A stretch of DNA of 33,518 nt from an uncultured Collinsella sp. (lineage in GTDB: Bacteria > Actinomycetota > Coriobacteriia > Coriobacteriales > Coriobacteriaceae), in contig CABRIF010000015.1 in assembly GCA_902470925.1 (NCBI GenBank), forward strand, positions 1-33,518. The letters run 5' to 3'. The notes beneath the pieces were generated by a model. It saw only the letters and a list, made by a program, of their open reading frames with translations. It had not been told where the DNA came from and did not search any database. Shown here one piece after another: positions 1-7,328 of the stretch (the stretch's first letter is position 1; every line of letters begins with the position of its first letter). The position numbers and the translations under genes are program-made.

Positions 1-47
1 CTACACAAGGAGTATCGTCGGCAGCGTCAGATGTGTATAAGAGACAG
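1..47 (+). other. Sequencing adaptor: P5 tail, i5 index and Nextera Read-1 arm
   Basis: Positions 1-6 match the end of the Illumina P5 oligo, 7-14 (AAGGAGTA) match the common Nextera i5 index N/S507, 15-28 are the Read-1 sequence and 29-47 are the 19-bp Tn5 mosaic end. This is library adaptor, not genome. Translation through the mosaic end gives the false N-terminus MYKRQ. Confidence 0.98.
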
Positions 48-341
48 GATGGGAAGCGGGCGCCTCGACGGGCGGAGGAGGCAAGAGGGCGGCCCCATCG
101 CACGTGGGGACAAGAAAAGGGCGGCCCCGCCGTACGCAGGGCCGCCCGAATGTCGCAGCCAGTAGTCAATGAGCCGATGTGCGAATGCGCAGAACGTAGG
201 GGGCGCAGCGGGCGCAGCGGGCGTGACGCCGCTGTGGCTACCCGTTGCTACCCGAGGCGGTGCGGCGGCCGCGGGTACTCAAGGTGGCGCAGCGGTTGCA
301 GGCGCAGTGTCACAGCGGGTGTGGCGTCGCCTCAGCCGCAG
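48..341. other. GC-rich non-coding end of contig
   Basis: Very GC-rich stretch between the adaptor and the end of nupQ, with short degenerate repeats such as GGGCGCAGC around 197-220. I see no credible gene. Its only clear element is the terminator at 115-147. Open frames here are wide only because stop codons are rare at this GC content. Confidence 0.6.
115..147 (-). terminator. Intrinsic terminator of the nup operon
   Basis: Perfect 9-bp stem GGGCGGCCC (119-127) with GGGCCGCCC (139-147) and an 11-nt loop. On the minus strand it is followed directly by TTTTC (115-118 complement). It lies about 195 nt beyond the nupQ stop. Confidence 0.75.
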
Positions 342-1265
342 CTACCCGCGGCTGCCCTTCTCGTAGGGCACGCCGTCGGCCTTCGGGGCCACCGAGCGGC
401 CCACGAACAGCACGAGCACCACGAGGGTGAGCACGTAGGGCAGGATGGCCAAGATCTCGCTGGGGATGGGCACCACGCCGCCTCCCAGGATGATCACGAG
501 CGCCTGGGCGCAGCCGAACAGCAGGCAGGCGCCGAACGCGCCATGCGGCGTCCATTTGCCGAAGATCACGGCCGCCAGCGCGATGAAGCCCTGACCCGCC
601 ACGGCGGTTTGGGTGAACTGCGAGATGATGGCCAGCGTGATCGAGGCACCGCCGAAGCCCGCCATCACGCCGGAAAGCACCACGCAGACGAAGCGTGTGC
701 GGTTGACGTTGATGCCGAGCGTATCGGCCGCGGCCGGATGCTCGCCCACCGCGCGCACCCGCAGGCCCCACTTGGTCTTGTAGAGCACGAACCATACCGC
801 CACGGCGGCGATGATGCCCAAAACCACGGTGGCGTCCACGTTCAGGTTCGCCCAAACGGTGCCGGAGAAGGCGCCCTTGCCGAAGATCTTCGGCAGCGTC
901 TCGATGGTGGGGCTCTGCGTGCCGCCGTTCCACATGAGGCGCGCCAGGAACAGGGCGATGCCCGGCCCCAACAGGTTGAGGGCGATGCCCGAGACGTTCT
1001 GGTCGGCTTTGAAGGTCACCGAGGCCACGGCGTGGAGCAGGGCGAAGGCGCCGCCCGCCACGCCGGCGAGCAAAAAGCCCAGCCAGGGATTGCCGGTGTA
1101 GTACGACACGGCTGCGCCGGCCAGCGCGCCGATGGTCATCATGCCCTCGATGCCGATGTTGACCACGCCGGAGCGCTCCGAGATCACGCCGCCCAGCGCG
1201 CCGAAGACCAGCGGGGTGGCGTACATGAGGGTGATGCCCACAAGGAGCACGAGCGAGTTAAGCAT
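342..1265 (-). CDS. nupQ: Nucleoside ABC transporter permease, NupQ-like
   Basis: 307-residue inner-membrane permease of the branched-chain-type (BPD_transp_2) family, one of two subunits that form the channel of a BMP-type nucleoside importer. It begins MLNSLVLLVG and has the conserved early segment LGGVISERSGVVNIGIEG, typical of this subunit, then about 8-10 hydrophobic helices. I chose the ATG at 1265: it has AGGAGG a few bases upstream, while the longer frame only adds a low-complexity Ala/Pro stretch that reads out of nupP. Its start overlaps the nupP stop by 8 nt (ATGCTTAA), so translation is probably coupled. Last gene of the operon. The symbol follows the B. subtilis nupNOPQ order, which is the same here; the exact nucleoside range cannot be read from sequence. 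Confidence 0.9.
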   Translation of the reverse strand: MLNSLVLLVGITLMYATPLVFGALGGVISERSGVVNIGIEGMMTIGALAGAAVSYYTGNPWLGFLLAGVAGGAFALLHAVASVTFKADQNVSGIALNLLGPGIALFLARLMWNGGTQSPTIETLPKIFGKGAFSGTVWANLNVDATVVLGIIAAVAVWFVLYKTKWGLRVRAVGEHPAAADTLGINVNRTRFVCVVLSGVMAGFGGASITLAIISQFTQTAVAGQGFIALAAVIFGKWTPHGAFGACLLFGCAQALVIILGGGVVPIPSEILAILPYVLTLVVLVLFVGRSVAPKADGVPYEKGSRG

Positions 1266-2529
1266 GGGTTGCCTCCTGCTCTGTTGCCGCGGCGCCATCG
1301 AGGGTGCCGGTTCCGCTGGCGTCGCTGCCGCCGGAGCCACTGCCGCCGGGGCCGGCGGGGCCGCTCGGGTTCGCGGCTGCTTTCTCGGCGGCGCGCTTCT
1401 CCAGGTGATTTGCCAGAAGCGTCACCACGCGGGCGATCGCCACGAAGAACACGATGGTGCCGATCATGATGTTGATGATGTCGGTGGGTGCGCCCACGGC
1501 GATTTGCACCGATTGGCCGCCGTAGAGCAGGCCGCCGAACAGCAGGCCGGCGAAGATGCAGCCGATCGGGGAGGAGCCGGCGATCAGCGCGACCGAGAAG
1601 CCGTTGAAGCCATAGTTCTCGAACGAGGCCAGCGTCGAGATGCAGTGCGGTTCGATGCCGGTGATCATGAGCGCTCCGGCCAGCCCCGAGATGGCGCCGG
1701 CGATGGTCATGGCAAGTACGGTGTTGCGGCCCACCGGCATGCCGGCGAACTCGGCGGCGTCGCGGTTGAAGCCCACGGCGCGCAGCTCGAAGCCGAGCTT
1801 GGAGCGGTAGAGTACGAACCAGATGAGGACGGCCACCGCCACCGCCGCGATGAAGGCGATGTTGACGTCGGTCTTGACCAGGAAGTCGTAGAGCCACGGG
1901 ATGCTGCGCAGTGTCTCCAGGCCCTGGTCGGACAACTTCCACTGGGGCAAGATCATGGTGTAGCTCGAGGCGTTGACCGGCAGCGATGAGGTGGAGCTCA
2001 CGCGGTGGTAGAGGCTGGAGTTCACCACGAAGTTGTTGAGGTAGAGCATCGTCCAGTTGAGCATGATGGCGGTGATGACCTCGTGGATGCCGAATTTCGA
2101 CTTGAGGGCTCCGGTGATGGCGCCAATCAGCGCGCCGCCGGCCACGCCGGCGAGCACCACCACGGGGATCTGGATCGGCATGGGCAGGTCGAGCTTGGCG
2201 CCCACGAGCACGGCACACACGGTGCCGGCGATGTATTGACCCTCGGCGCCGATGTTGAACATGCCCGTCTTGAACGCGAAGGCCACCGAGATGCCCGTCA
2301 GGATGATGGGCGCGGCCTTGATGATGGTGTTCGAGATGTACTTGGGCTTGGCGAAAACGCCTTCGAACAGCGCGGCGAACGAGGCTGCCGGGTCGTAGCC
2401 GGCCACGGCGAGCAGAATCGCCGCCACGACGAAGCCCAGCGCGATGGCGATGAACGTGGCCGTGATGGGCTTTCTCAAGATGCGGTGCCAGGTGCGCGCG
2501 GGCGCCTGGGGTGCGGTAGCGGTTGTCAT
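1258..2529 (-). CDS. nupP: Nucleoside ABC transporter permease, NupP-like
   Basis: 423-residue permease, the larger of the two channel subunits. After a short cytoplasmic N-terminus (MTTATAPQ...) the first membrane helix begins near residue 25. The family segment FKTGMFNIGAEGQ is present, as is GIHEVITAIMLNW. The last 40 or so residues are a Gly/Ser/Ala-rich low-complexity tail not needed for the fold and probably cytoplasmic. The ATG at 2529 is chosen because a strong AGGAGG precedes it inside the end of nupO. Only one base separates it from the nupO stop at 2531-2533. It overlaps nupQ by 8 nt at its own end. It works with NupO and NupQ to import nucleosides delivered by the lipoprotein NupN. 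Confidence 0.9.
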   Translation of the reverse strand: MTTATAPQAPARTWHRILRKPITATFIAIALGFVVAAILLAVAGYDPAASFAALFEGVFAKPKYISNTIIKAAPIILTGISVAFAFKTGMFNIGAEGQYIAGTVCAVLVGAKLDLPMPIQIPVVVLAGVAGGALIGAITGALKSKFGIHEVITAIMLNWTMLYLNNFVVNSSLYHRVSSTSSLPVNASSYTMILPQWKLSDQGLETLRSIPWLYDFLVKTDVNIAFIAAVAVAVLIWFVLYRSKLGFELRAVGFNRDAAEFAGMPVGRNTVLAMTIAGAISGLAGALMITGIEPHCISTLASFENYGFNGFSVALIAGSSPIGCIFAGLLFGGLLYGGQSVQIAVGAPTDIINIMIGTIVFFVAIARVVTLLANHLEKRAAEKAAANPSGPAGPGGSGSGGSDASGTGTLDGAAATEQEATHA

Positions 2530-2530
2530 G

Positions 2531-4057
2531 CTATGCCTCGCCTCCTGCCATGAGCAGGCCGATCTGTCCTTCATCGGCCTCGCCTTGCTTGAACGTGCCC
2601 GCGATCTGGCCACCGGCGATGACGCAGACGGTGTCGGCCACGCTCATGATCTCGTCGAGCTCCAGCGAGATCAGCAGGATGGCGGTGCCGCGGTCGCGCT
2701 CGGCCACGAGCGCGCGGTGCACGTACTCGATTGCGCCCACGTCCAGGCCGCGGGTGGGTTGGACGGCGATGAGCACGTCCGGGTTGCTCGAGACCTCGCG
2801 CGCGATGATGACCTTCTGCTGGTTGCCGCCCGACAGGCCCGCGGCGCTTTTGTCGGCGCAGTCGGCGGGGCGGATGTCGTAGTCGCCGATGAGCTGCTCG
2901 GCGTACTCGTGCATACGCGTGCGGTCGAGGACGCCGCGGCGTCCGAACTCGGGTGTGCGGTAGTTCTCCAGCACGGTGTTCTCGGCCACCGTGAAGGGCA
3001 GCACTAGCCCGCGGCGCTGGCGGTCCTCGTGAATGGTGGCGACCTTGTGGTCGAGCACGCAGCGCGGGCTGGTGTTCTGGATCTCGGCGCCGCGCACGCG
3101 CACGGTGCCGGCGCAGGCGCGCGTCAGGCAGGTGATGGCCTCCACGAGCTCCTTTTGGCCGTTGCCGTCGATGCCGGCCAGGCCCACGATCTCGCCGGCG
3201 CGCACGCTCAGGTTGAGTCCGCGGACGGTCTCGATGCCGCGCTCGTCGTTCACATGCAGGTCGCTGATCTCGAAGATCGGCTCGCCGGGACAGGCGGGCG
3301 TCTTGTCCACGGTGAGGTTGACGTGGTGGCCCACCATCATGTCGGCGAGCTGCTCCTCGCTCACGTCGGCGACGTTCACCTCGCCCACGTAGCGCCCGCG
3401 TCGGATGATGGTGCAGGTGTTCGAGGAGGCCTTGATCTCCTTGAGCTTATGGGTGATGACGATGATCGTCTTGCCGGCCGCCGCCAGGTCGCGCATGATC
3501 TGGATCAGGCGCTCGATCTCCTGCGGGGTGAGCACGGCGGTGGGCTCGTCGAGGATGAGGATCTCGGCGCCGCGATACAGGGCCTTCAAGATCTCCACGC
3601 GCTGCTGCATGCCCACCGAGATGTCCTCGATCTTCGCGTCGGGGTCGACCTCGAGACCGTATTGGGCGATGATCTGCTCGACGTTGCGGCGGGCGCGCTT
3701 CATGTCGAGGATGCCGCCGCCGCGACACACCTCGTCGCCCAGCACGATATTCTGGGTCACCGTGAAGTTGTCCACCAGCATGAAGTGCTGATGGACCATG
3801 CCGATGCCGTGGGCGATGGCGTCGTTGGGGTCGTTGATGCGAACCGGCTTGCCGCCGATGAAGATCTCCCCCTCATCGGCTTGATACAGGCCGTAGAGCA
3901 CGTTCATGAGGGTGCTCTTGCCGGCGCCGTTCTCGCCCAGGACCGCGTGGATCGTTCCGGCCTTGACGGTCAGGTCCACCTGGTCGAGCGCGCGAAACGT
4001 GCCGAACGTCTTGACGATGCCGCGCATCTGCACCGCATAGCGCGCGTCTGGCTCCAT
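2531..4057 (-). CDS. nupO: Nucleoside ABC transporter ATP-binding protein, NupO-like
   Basis: 508-residue protein with two ABC domains in tandem, the energising subunit of the importer. Domain 1 has a full Walker A (GENGAGKST, 41-49), a signature SVGMQQR (147-153) and Walker B ending LDEP (D170, E171). Domain 2 has a degenerate Walker A (GIDGNGQKE), an intact LSGGNQQKV signature and Gln in place of the Walker B catalytic Glu (VQPTRGLDVG). This asymmetric layout is usual for the BMP/ribose-type double ATPases. The start at 4057 has GAGGAG upstream; the longer open frame is spacer. It follows nupN after a 181-nt gap with two hairpins and is almost fused to nupP. Length matches the family (about 510). 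Confidence 0.93.
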   Translation of the reverse strand: MEPDARYAVQMRGIVKTFGTFRALDQVDLTVKAGTIHAVLGENGAGKSTLMNVLYGLYQADEGEIFIGGKPVRINDPNDAIAHGIGMVHQHFMLVDNFTVTQNIVLGDEVCRGGGILDMKRARRNVEQIIAQYGLEVDPDAKIEDISVGMQQRVEILKALYRGAEILILDEPTAVLTPQEIERLIQIMRDLAAAGKTIIVITHKLKEIKASSNTCTIIRRGRYVGEVNVADVSEEQLADMMVGHHVNLTVDKTPACPGEPIFEISDLHVNDERGIETVRGLNLSVRAGEIVGLAGIDGNGQKELVEAITCLTRACAGTVRVRGAEIQNTSPRCVLDHKVATIHEDRQRRGLVLPFTVAENTVLENYRTPEFGRRGVLDRTRMHEYAEQLIGDYDIRPADCADKSAAGLSGGNQQKVIIAREVSSNPDVLIAVQPTRGLDVGAIEYVHRALVAERDRGTAILLISLELDEIMSVADTVCVIAGGQIAGTFKQGEADEGQIGLLMAGGEA

Positions 4058-4160
4058 AGGTGCTTCTCCTCTCGTGAGTGTGTCGGGATGTCGTCCCGCG
4101 TCCGCCCTGCCCGGGTGCGCCGACGGCGGTGCCGGCGCTTTGGCATGGGCGGGCGCGGGA

Positions 4161-4223
4161 CGGCTCGCGTGCGGCGAGCCGGCAAATGAAGAAGGGGGCG
4201 GCCACCCGCGGCGCGCCGCCCCC
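4161..4223 (-). promoter_or_regulatory. Two tandem hairpins between nupN and nupO
   Basis: Hairpin 1 pairs 4194-4202 with 4215-4223 (9 bp, GGGGGCGGC/GCCGCCCCC, 12-nt loop) and is followed on the minus strand by a T-rich TTCTTCATTTG. Hairpin 2 pairs 4161-4168 with 4174-4181 (8 bp, 5-nt loop). They fill the gap after the binding-protein gene. I infer a partial terminator or 3'-end stabiliser that lets NupN be made in excess of NupO-P-Q. Confidence 0.55.
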
Positions 4224-4238
4224 ATCGGTTCGTGCAGC

Positions 4239-5345
4239 CTACAGGCCGGCGACGAACTCGTTGTACGCGTCCTCGGTCGCGGGCGGCGTGATCTTGCCGT
4301 CCTTGATCTGCGCGAACAGGTCGGTCGCGGTGGCGTAGACGTCATCGCTCATGAGGTCGTGGTGCTCGGAGATCGAGACGGCGTCGTCGCTGGAGCCGAG
4401 CTCGATGTTCTCGCCGCCGATGTTCTCGCCTTTGGAGGCCTTCTCGGAGATCTCGATCACGGCGGTGTCGACGTTCTTCATGACGGAGGTGAGCATGTTG
4501 TCGGGAGCCTGCTCGTACTGGTCCTTGTCCACGCCGATGACGAGTTTGTTGGCGTCCTTGGCGGCGTCGATCACGCCGTTGCCGGCGTTGCCGGCGCAGG
4601 CGAACACGATGTCGCAGCCGTCGGAGTACATCTTCTGACCGGCGGCCTTGCCCTTGGCGGCGTCGGTGAAGGTCTCGAGGTACTGGGTCGTGACCTCGAC
4701 GTTCTTGCCGGCCTCCTTGTTGGCGTAGGCGACACCGGCCTTATAGCCCCACTCGAAGGTGTTGAGCACGTCGGACTTCATGCCGCCCACGAAGCCGACC
4801 TTGCCGGTCGTGGTGGTCATGGCCGCGATGTAGCCGGCCACGAAAGAGGGCTCCTGGGTGCGGAAGGTCACGCCGGTGAGGTTGTCCAGCAGGCCGTCCT
4901 CCTCGCCGGTCTCCTCGTTCACGTGGCCCTTCTCGGGGAAGGCGTTGTCGATGATGGCGAAGTTGACGTCGGGGTTGGTCTTGGCGGCGTCGCGGATGGA
5001 GCTGGCCATGGCGAAGCCGATGCCCCAGATGAGGTTGTTCTCATCGTCGACGGCCTTGTCCAGGTTGGTGGCGTAGTCGGCCTCCTGCTTGGACTCGGTG
5101 TAGCCGACCTTGATGCCGGTCTGGTCCTGGAGTTCCTGCAGGCCCTCCCAGGCGAGCTGGTTGAACGACTGGTCGTTCACGCCGCCCATGTCGGTGACCA
5201 TCTTGACCTTGAAGCTGCTGGAGCCCTCGGCCGACCCGGCGGTCGACCCGCTCGTGGCCGGCGACCCGCCGCAGCCGGCGATCGTCAGCGCGAGGACGCC
5301 TGCCGCGGCAGCGGTGGCGAGGCCCATGAAACGCTTCTTCTTCAT
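4239..5345 (-). CDS. nupN: BMP-family nucleoside-binding lipoprotein, NupN-like
   Basis: 368-residue surface lipoprotein that captures nucleosides for the NupOPQ importer. The start MKKKRFMG has a Sec-type lipoprotein signal: basic n-region, hydrophobic core and lipobox with Cys25 (TIAGC). A Gly/Ser-rich tether to about residue 45 leads into the BMP domain, recognised by VKMVTDMGGVNDQSFNQ and the acidic GVDKDQYEQAP segment. The ATG at 5345 is chosen because the signal peptide begins there and AAAGGAAGAG lies upstream; the longer frame is GC-rich spacer. First gene of the operon, with a 7-bp hairpin in its leader. BMP proteins bind purine and often pyrimidine nucleosides; deoD upstream fits nucleoside salvage. 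Confidence 0.93.
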   Translation of the reverse strand: MKKKRFMGLATAAAAGVLALTIAGCGGSPATSGSTAGSAEGSSSFKVKMVTDMGGVNDQSFNQLAWEGLQELQDQTGIKVGYTESKQEADYATNLDKAVDDENNLIWGIGFAMASSIRDAAKTNPDVNFAIIDNAFPEKGHVNEETGEEDGLLDNLTGVTFRTQEPSFVAGYIAAMTTTTGKVGFVGGMKSDVLNTFEWGYKAGVAYANKEAGKNVEVTTQYLETFTDAAKGKAAGQKMYSDGCDIVFACAGNAGNGVIDAAKDANKLVIGVDKDQYEQAPDNMLTSVMKNVDTAVIEISEKASKGENIGGENIELGSSDDAVSISEHHDLMSDDVYATATDLFAQIKDGKITPPATEDAYNEFVAGL

Positions 5346-5928
5346 GCTCTTCCTTTCCCTTGTGCGAGCATGCATCCCGGATGGGATGCTCCTATCTATC
5401 CACACCGTGCGGCCCGGCTGGGCCGTCGCGGAGATGGAACGGATGCGCGGCGCACGCCGCGATGGCGGGCGCGAGCGCGGTGGGCCGCATGCGGCGCGGG
5501 ATGCGCGGGCAGCGGTGACGGGCTGCTGCGGCAGTGCGCCGCGGCGACGGGCTGCTGCAGCGGCGGGCTGCGGTGCGCGACGTGCGGGCCGTTGCTGCGG
5601 CGGGGCGCGGTGCACGCCCCGTGCACAGGCGACAGGTCGCCGCAACGGTCGGCCGCCGCGGCGACGCCGGTGTGCGCCCGTGCGGTTGGTGCCGCGGCAC
5701 AGGGCGTGAGCCCCGTGATGCGACGCGACCCGCGCCGTGCGGGACGCGAGACCCGCGGCGCAACCTGCTCGGCGCAGGGTGCGCAGGCGGTGGCGCGTTT
5801 CACGCCCGCCGCCGGGCGTGGGACCTCGCGGCGCAACCCGCAGTCCCAGCGTGAGGCGGCATTGTGCGGACAGCGCCGCCTTGCGTCGCGTCGGGCTGCG
5901 CCGGGCCGCGCGACGCGACGCCGCGCGG
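5346..5928. other. Long very GC-rich spacer without genes
   Basis: 583 nt between the deoD terminator and nupN, extremely GC-rich, with many GCTGCGGC- and GCCGCGGC-like short repeats (densest 5520-5660). No ribosome site with a credible frame on either strand. The nupN promoter must lie here but I cannot pick one with confidence. A 7-bp hairpin with a 4-nt loop (5372-5378 with 5383-5389, GCATCCC/GGGATGC) sits about 27 nt upstream of the nupN start. Confidence 0.5.
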
Positions 5929-5969
5929 AAACAAAACGCCCGCATGCCGCCGAGGCGGCCTTGCAGGCG
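5929..5969 (-). terminator. Intrinsic terminator of deoD
   Basis: On the minus strand, 12 nt after the deoD stop, CGCC/GGCG (5937-5940 with 5966-5969), GCA/TGC and GCCGCC/GGCGGC (5946-5951 with 5954-5959) stack with single mismatches, followed by TTTTGTTT (5929-5936). It separates deoD from the nup operon. Confidence 0.75.
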
Positions 5970-5980
5970 CAGGGGGGGGT

Positions 5981-6700
5981 CTATGCGGGCAGCGCGAGCG
6001 ACAGCGCGATCTCCATCATCTGGGTGAAGCTCGTCTGACGCTCGTCGGCGGGCAGCGACTCGCCGGTGAGCGGCAGGTCGGAGACGGTGAGCAGGCACAG
6101 GGCCTTCTTGCCCAGACGCGCGGCGTTCATATAGAGCGCGGCGGCCTCCATCTCGACGGCGAGCACGCCCATCTTCTGCCAGCGGGCGGTAGAGGTTGGG
6201 TCGTCCAGGTAGAAGTGATCGGAGGACAAGATGTTGCCCACCTTGACCTCGACGCCCTGCGCACGGCCGGCGGCCACGGCGCGCTCAAGCAAATCGAAGC
6301 TGGCGATGGGGGCGAAGGTGCCGGGTAGGTTGTACATCGCGGCGTAGTTGGAGTCGGTGCAGGCGCCCATGCCGGCCACGACGTCGCGCACCTGGATGCC
6401 CTCGGCCACGCCGCCGGCCGAGCCCACGCGGATGATGGACTCGACGCCGTAGAACTCGTAGAGCTCATGGGAGTAGATGCCGATTGAGGGCATGCCCATG
6501 CCGCCGCCCATGACCGAGACGGGTTGGCCCTGGTAGGTGCCGGTGTAGCCGAGCATATTGCGAACGGTGTTGAAGCAGCTGACATCTTCCAGATAGTTGT
6601 CCGCGATGTAGCGGGCCCGTAGCGGGTCGCCGGGCATGAGGACGGTTTTGGCGATATCGCCGAGATGGGCGCCGTTGTGCGGCGTTGGGGTGCTTTCCAT
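5981..6700 (-). CDS. deoD: Purine-nucleoside phosphorylase, DeoD type
   Basis: 239-residue cytoplasmic enzyme that splits purine (deoxy)nucleosides with phosphate to base and (deoxy)ribose 1-phosphate. It is a full-length member of the hexameric E. coli-type family. Visible active-site features: His8 near the N-terminus (TPHNG), the phosphate loop PGDPLRAR (23-30), GMGMPS (67-72), RVGSAGG with Arg91, the nucleoside-binding EMEAAALY (Glu183, Glu185) and Asp208 in TVSDLP, the usual acid for 6-oxo and 6-amino purines. ATG at 6700 has AAGGAGG about 12 nt upstream, slightly far, but no better start exists. It lies just upstream of nupNOPQ in the same direction, but a terminator splits them, so they probably share a function rather than a transcript. 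Confidence 0.96.
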   Translation of the reverse strand: MESTPTPHNGAHLGDIAKTVLMPGDPLRARYIADNYLEDVSCFNTVRNMLGYTGTYQGQPVSVMGGGMGMPSIGIYSHELYEFYGVESIIRVGSAGGVAEGIQVRDVVAGMGACTDSNYAAMYNLPGTFAPIASFDLLERAVAAGRAQGVEVKVGNILSSDHFYLDDPTSTARWQKMGVLAVEMEAAALYMNAARLGKKALCLLTVSDLPLTGESLPADERQTSFTQMMEIALSLALPA

Positions 6701-6908
6701 GATGGGACGAGGCCTCCTTGCGTCTGCAAGCTACAGTCTACCTATTCTCCCACCTTTTTGCGGCTAAAACTGCGAGATATCGCGACATTGGGGTGCGGTC
6801 GGGGCGCGGGGTTGGAGCGGAGGTGTTTCTTGCGGTGCGCCCGCCGCTCGATGGGCCATCGTGGCGTTTGGACGGCCTTCGGTTCTTCGGACATCTGGCT
6901 CGCAACAT

Positions 6909-6936
6909 TAAATACAAGAATTGCAATTATCTGCAA
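6909..6936 (-). promoter_or_regulatory. Candidate deoD promoter
   Basis: On the minus strand, TTGCAG (6931-6936) and TATTTA (6909-6914) are 16 bp apart, about 210 nt upstream of the deoD start, in the most AT-rich stretch of the gap. TTGCA (6921-6925) and TGCAA (6932-6936) form an inverted repeat over the promoter. Match to consensus is only moderate. Confidence 0.3.
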
Positions 6937-7004
6937 CAATTATCCTAAATTCTGATTCATGGTATACAGAGAGGGGTTGTTCAATTCAATCTCTTGATAC
7001 CAAG

Positions 7005-7200
7005 TGGTCGCAAACGGCATCCAATGGGTGTTCTCGAGCGGCCAAGCTCCCGGACATTGGAGTGCATACCGCTCGAAGCGGCGCCCCGAGGGCCCCTTGC
7101 GGGCTCAAGGCAGCGTTTTTGGCCTCAGAAAAGCCCGGAACACCTGTCGTGCATACTGTTTTCCAAGGGGCAAAGACCCATTAGATGCCATTTGCGACCA
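7005..7200. repeat. 25-bp inverted repeat with 146-nt centre
   Basis: Arms at 7005-7029 (begins TGGTCGCAAACGGC) and 7176-7200 are reverse complements at 23 of 25 positions. Both differences are C/T changes that would still pair as G-U in RNA transcribed from one strand. The centre has two related segments (CCCGGA...GTGCATAC at 7050-7068 and 7134-7157). It may be a MITE-like remnant or a long-stem RNA element. No transposase is present. Confidence 0.6.
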
Positions 7201-7263
7201 TGATGGCGGGCCCATGTTCACTTCAGGCCCCTTTGCGCGGTCTGTGTTTCGCGCCGATAGATA

Positions 7264-7284
7264 AACCTGCATATAATACAGGTT
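7264..7284. promoter_or_regulatory. Palindrome AACCTG-N9-CAGGTT around a TATAAT
   Basis: AACCTG (7264-7269) and CAGGTT (7279-7284) flank an AT-rich centre containing a perfect TATAAT on the plus strand (7272-7277) and TATTAT on the minus strand. This looks like an operator covering a -10 box. No good -35 on either strand and no obvious plus-strand gene; a minus-strand transcript would give deoD a leader of about 560 nt. Confidence 0.35.
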
Positions 7285-7328
7285 CCATTCACAAGATGGT
7301 GGATGACCCGGGAAGTCGCGTACGTCGG

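Larger units (their letters stand above)
6701..7328. other. AT-richer intergenic region with repeats
   Basis: 628 nt between yitT and deoD, clearly less GC-rich than its surroundings, most so at 6900-7000. It holds a 25-bp inverted repeat (7005-7029 with 7176-7200), a 13-nt direct repeat with one mismatch (GACATTGGRGTGC at 6784 and 7053), an 8-bp direct repeat CAATTATC (6924-6931 and 6937-6944), and a palindrome at 7264-7284. I see no credible protein gene: open frames are under 90 codons, lack ribosome sites and resemble nothing I know. Confidence 0.55.

Noticed and set aside
33..1469. 478-codon plus-strand frame starting MYKRQ
   Set aside because: It starts in the Nextera mosaic end and then runs opposite to nupQ and part of nupP. 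Composition is typical of a GC-driven antisense shadow.
4074..4345. N-terminal extension of NupO
   Set aside because: Adds an Arg/Pro/Ser-rich stretch encoded by the hairpin gap and the nupN end; the family start MEPDARY has a proper ribosome site.
4074..6038. 654-codon plus-strand frame across nupN and the GC-rich spacer
   Set aside because: Antisense to nupN over most of its length and then GC-rich non-coding DNA. Stops are rare at this GC content.
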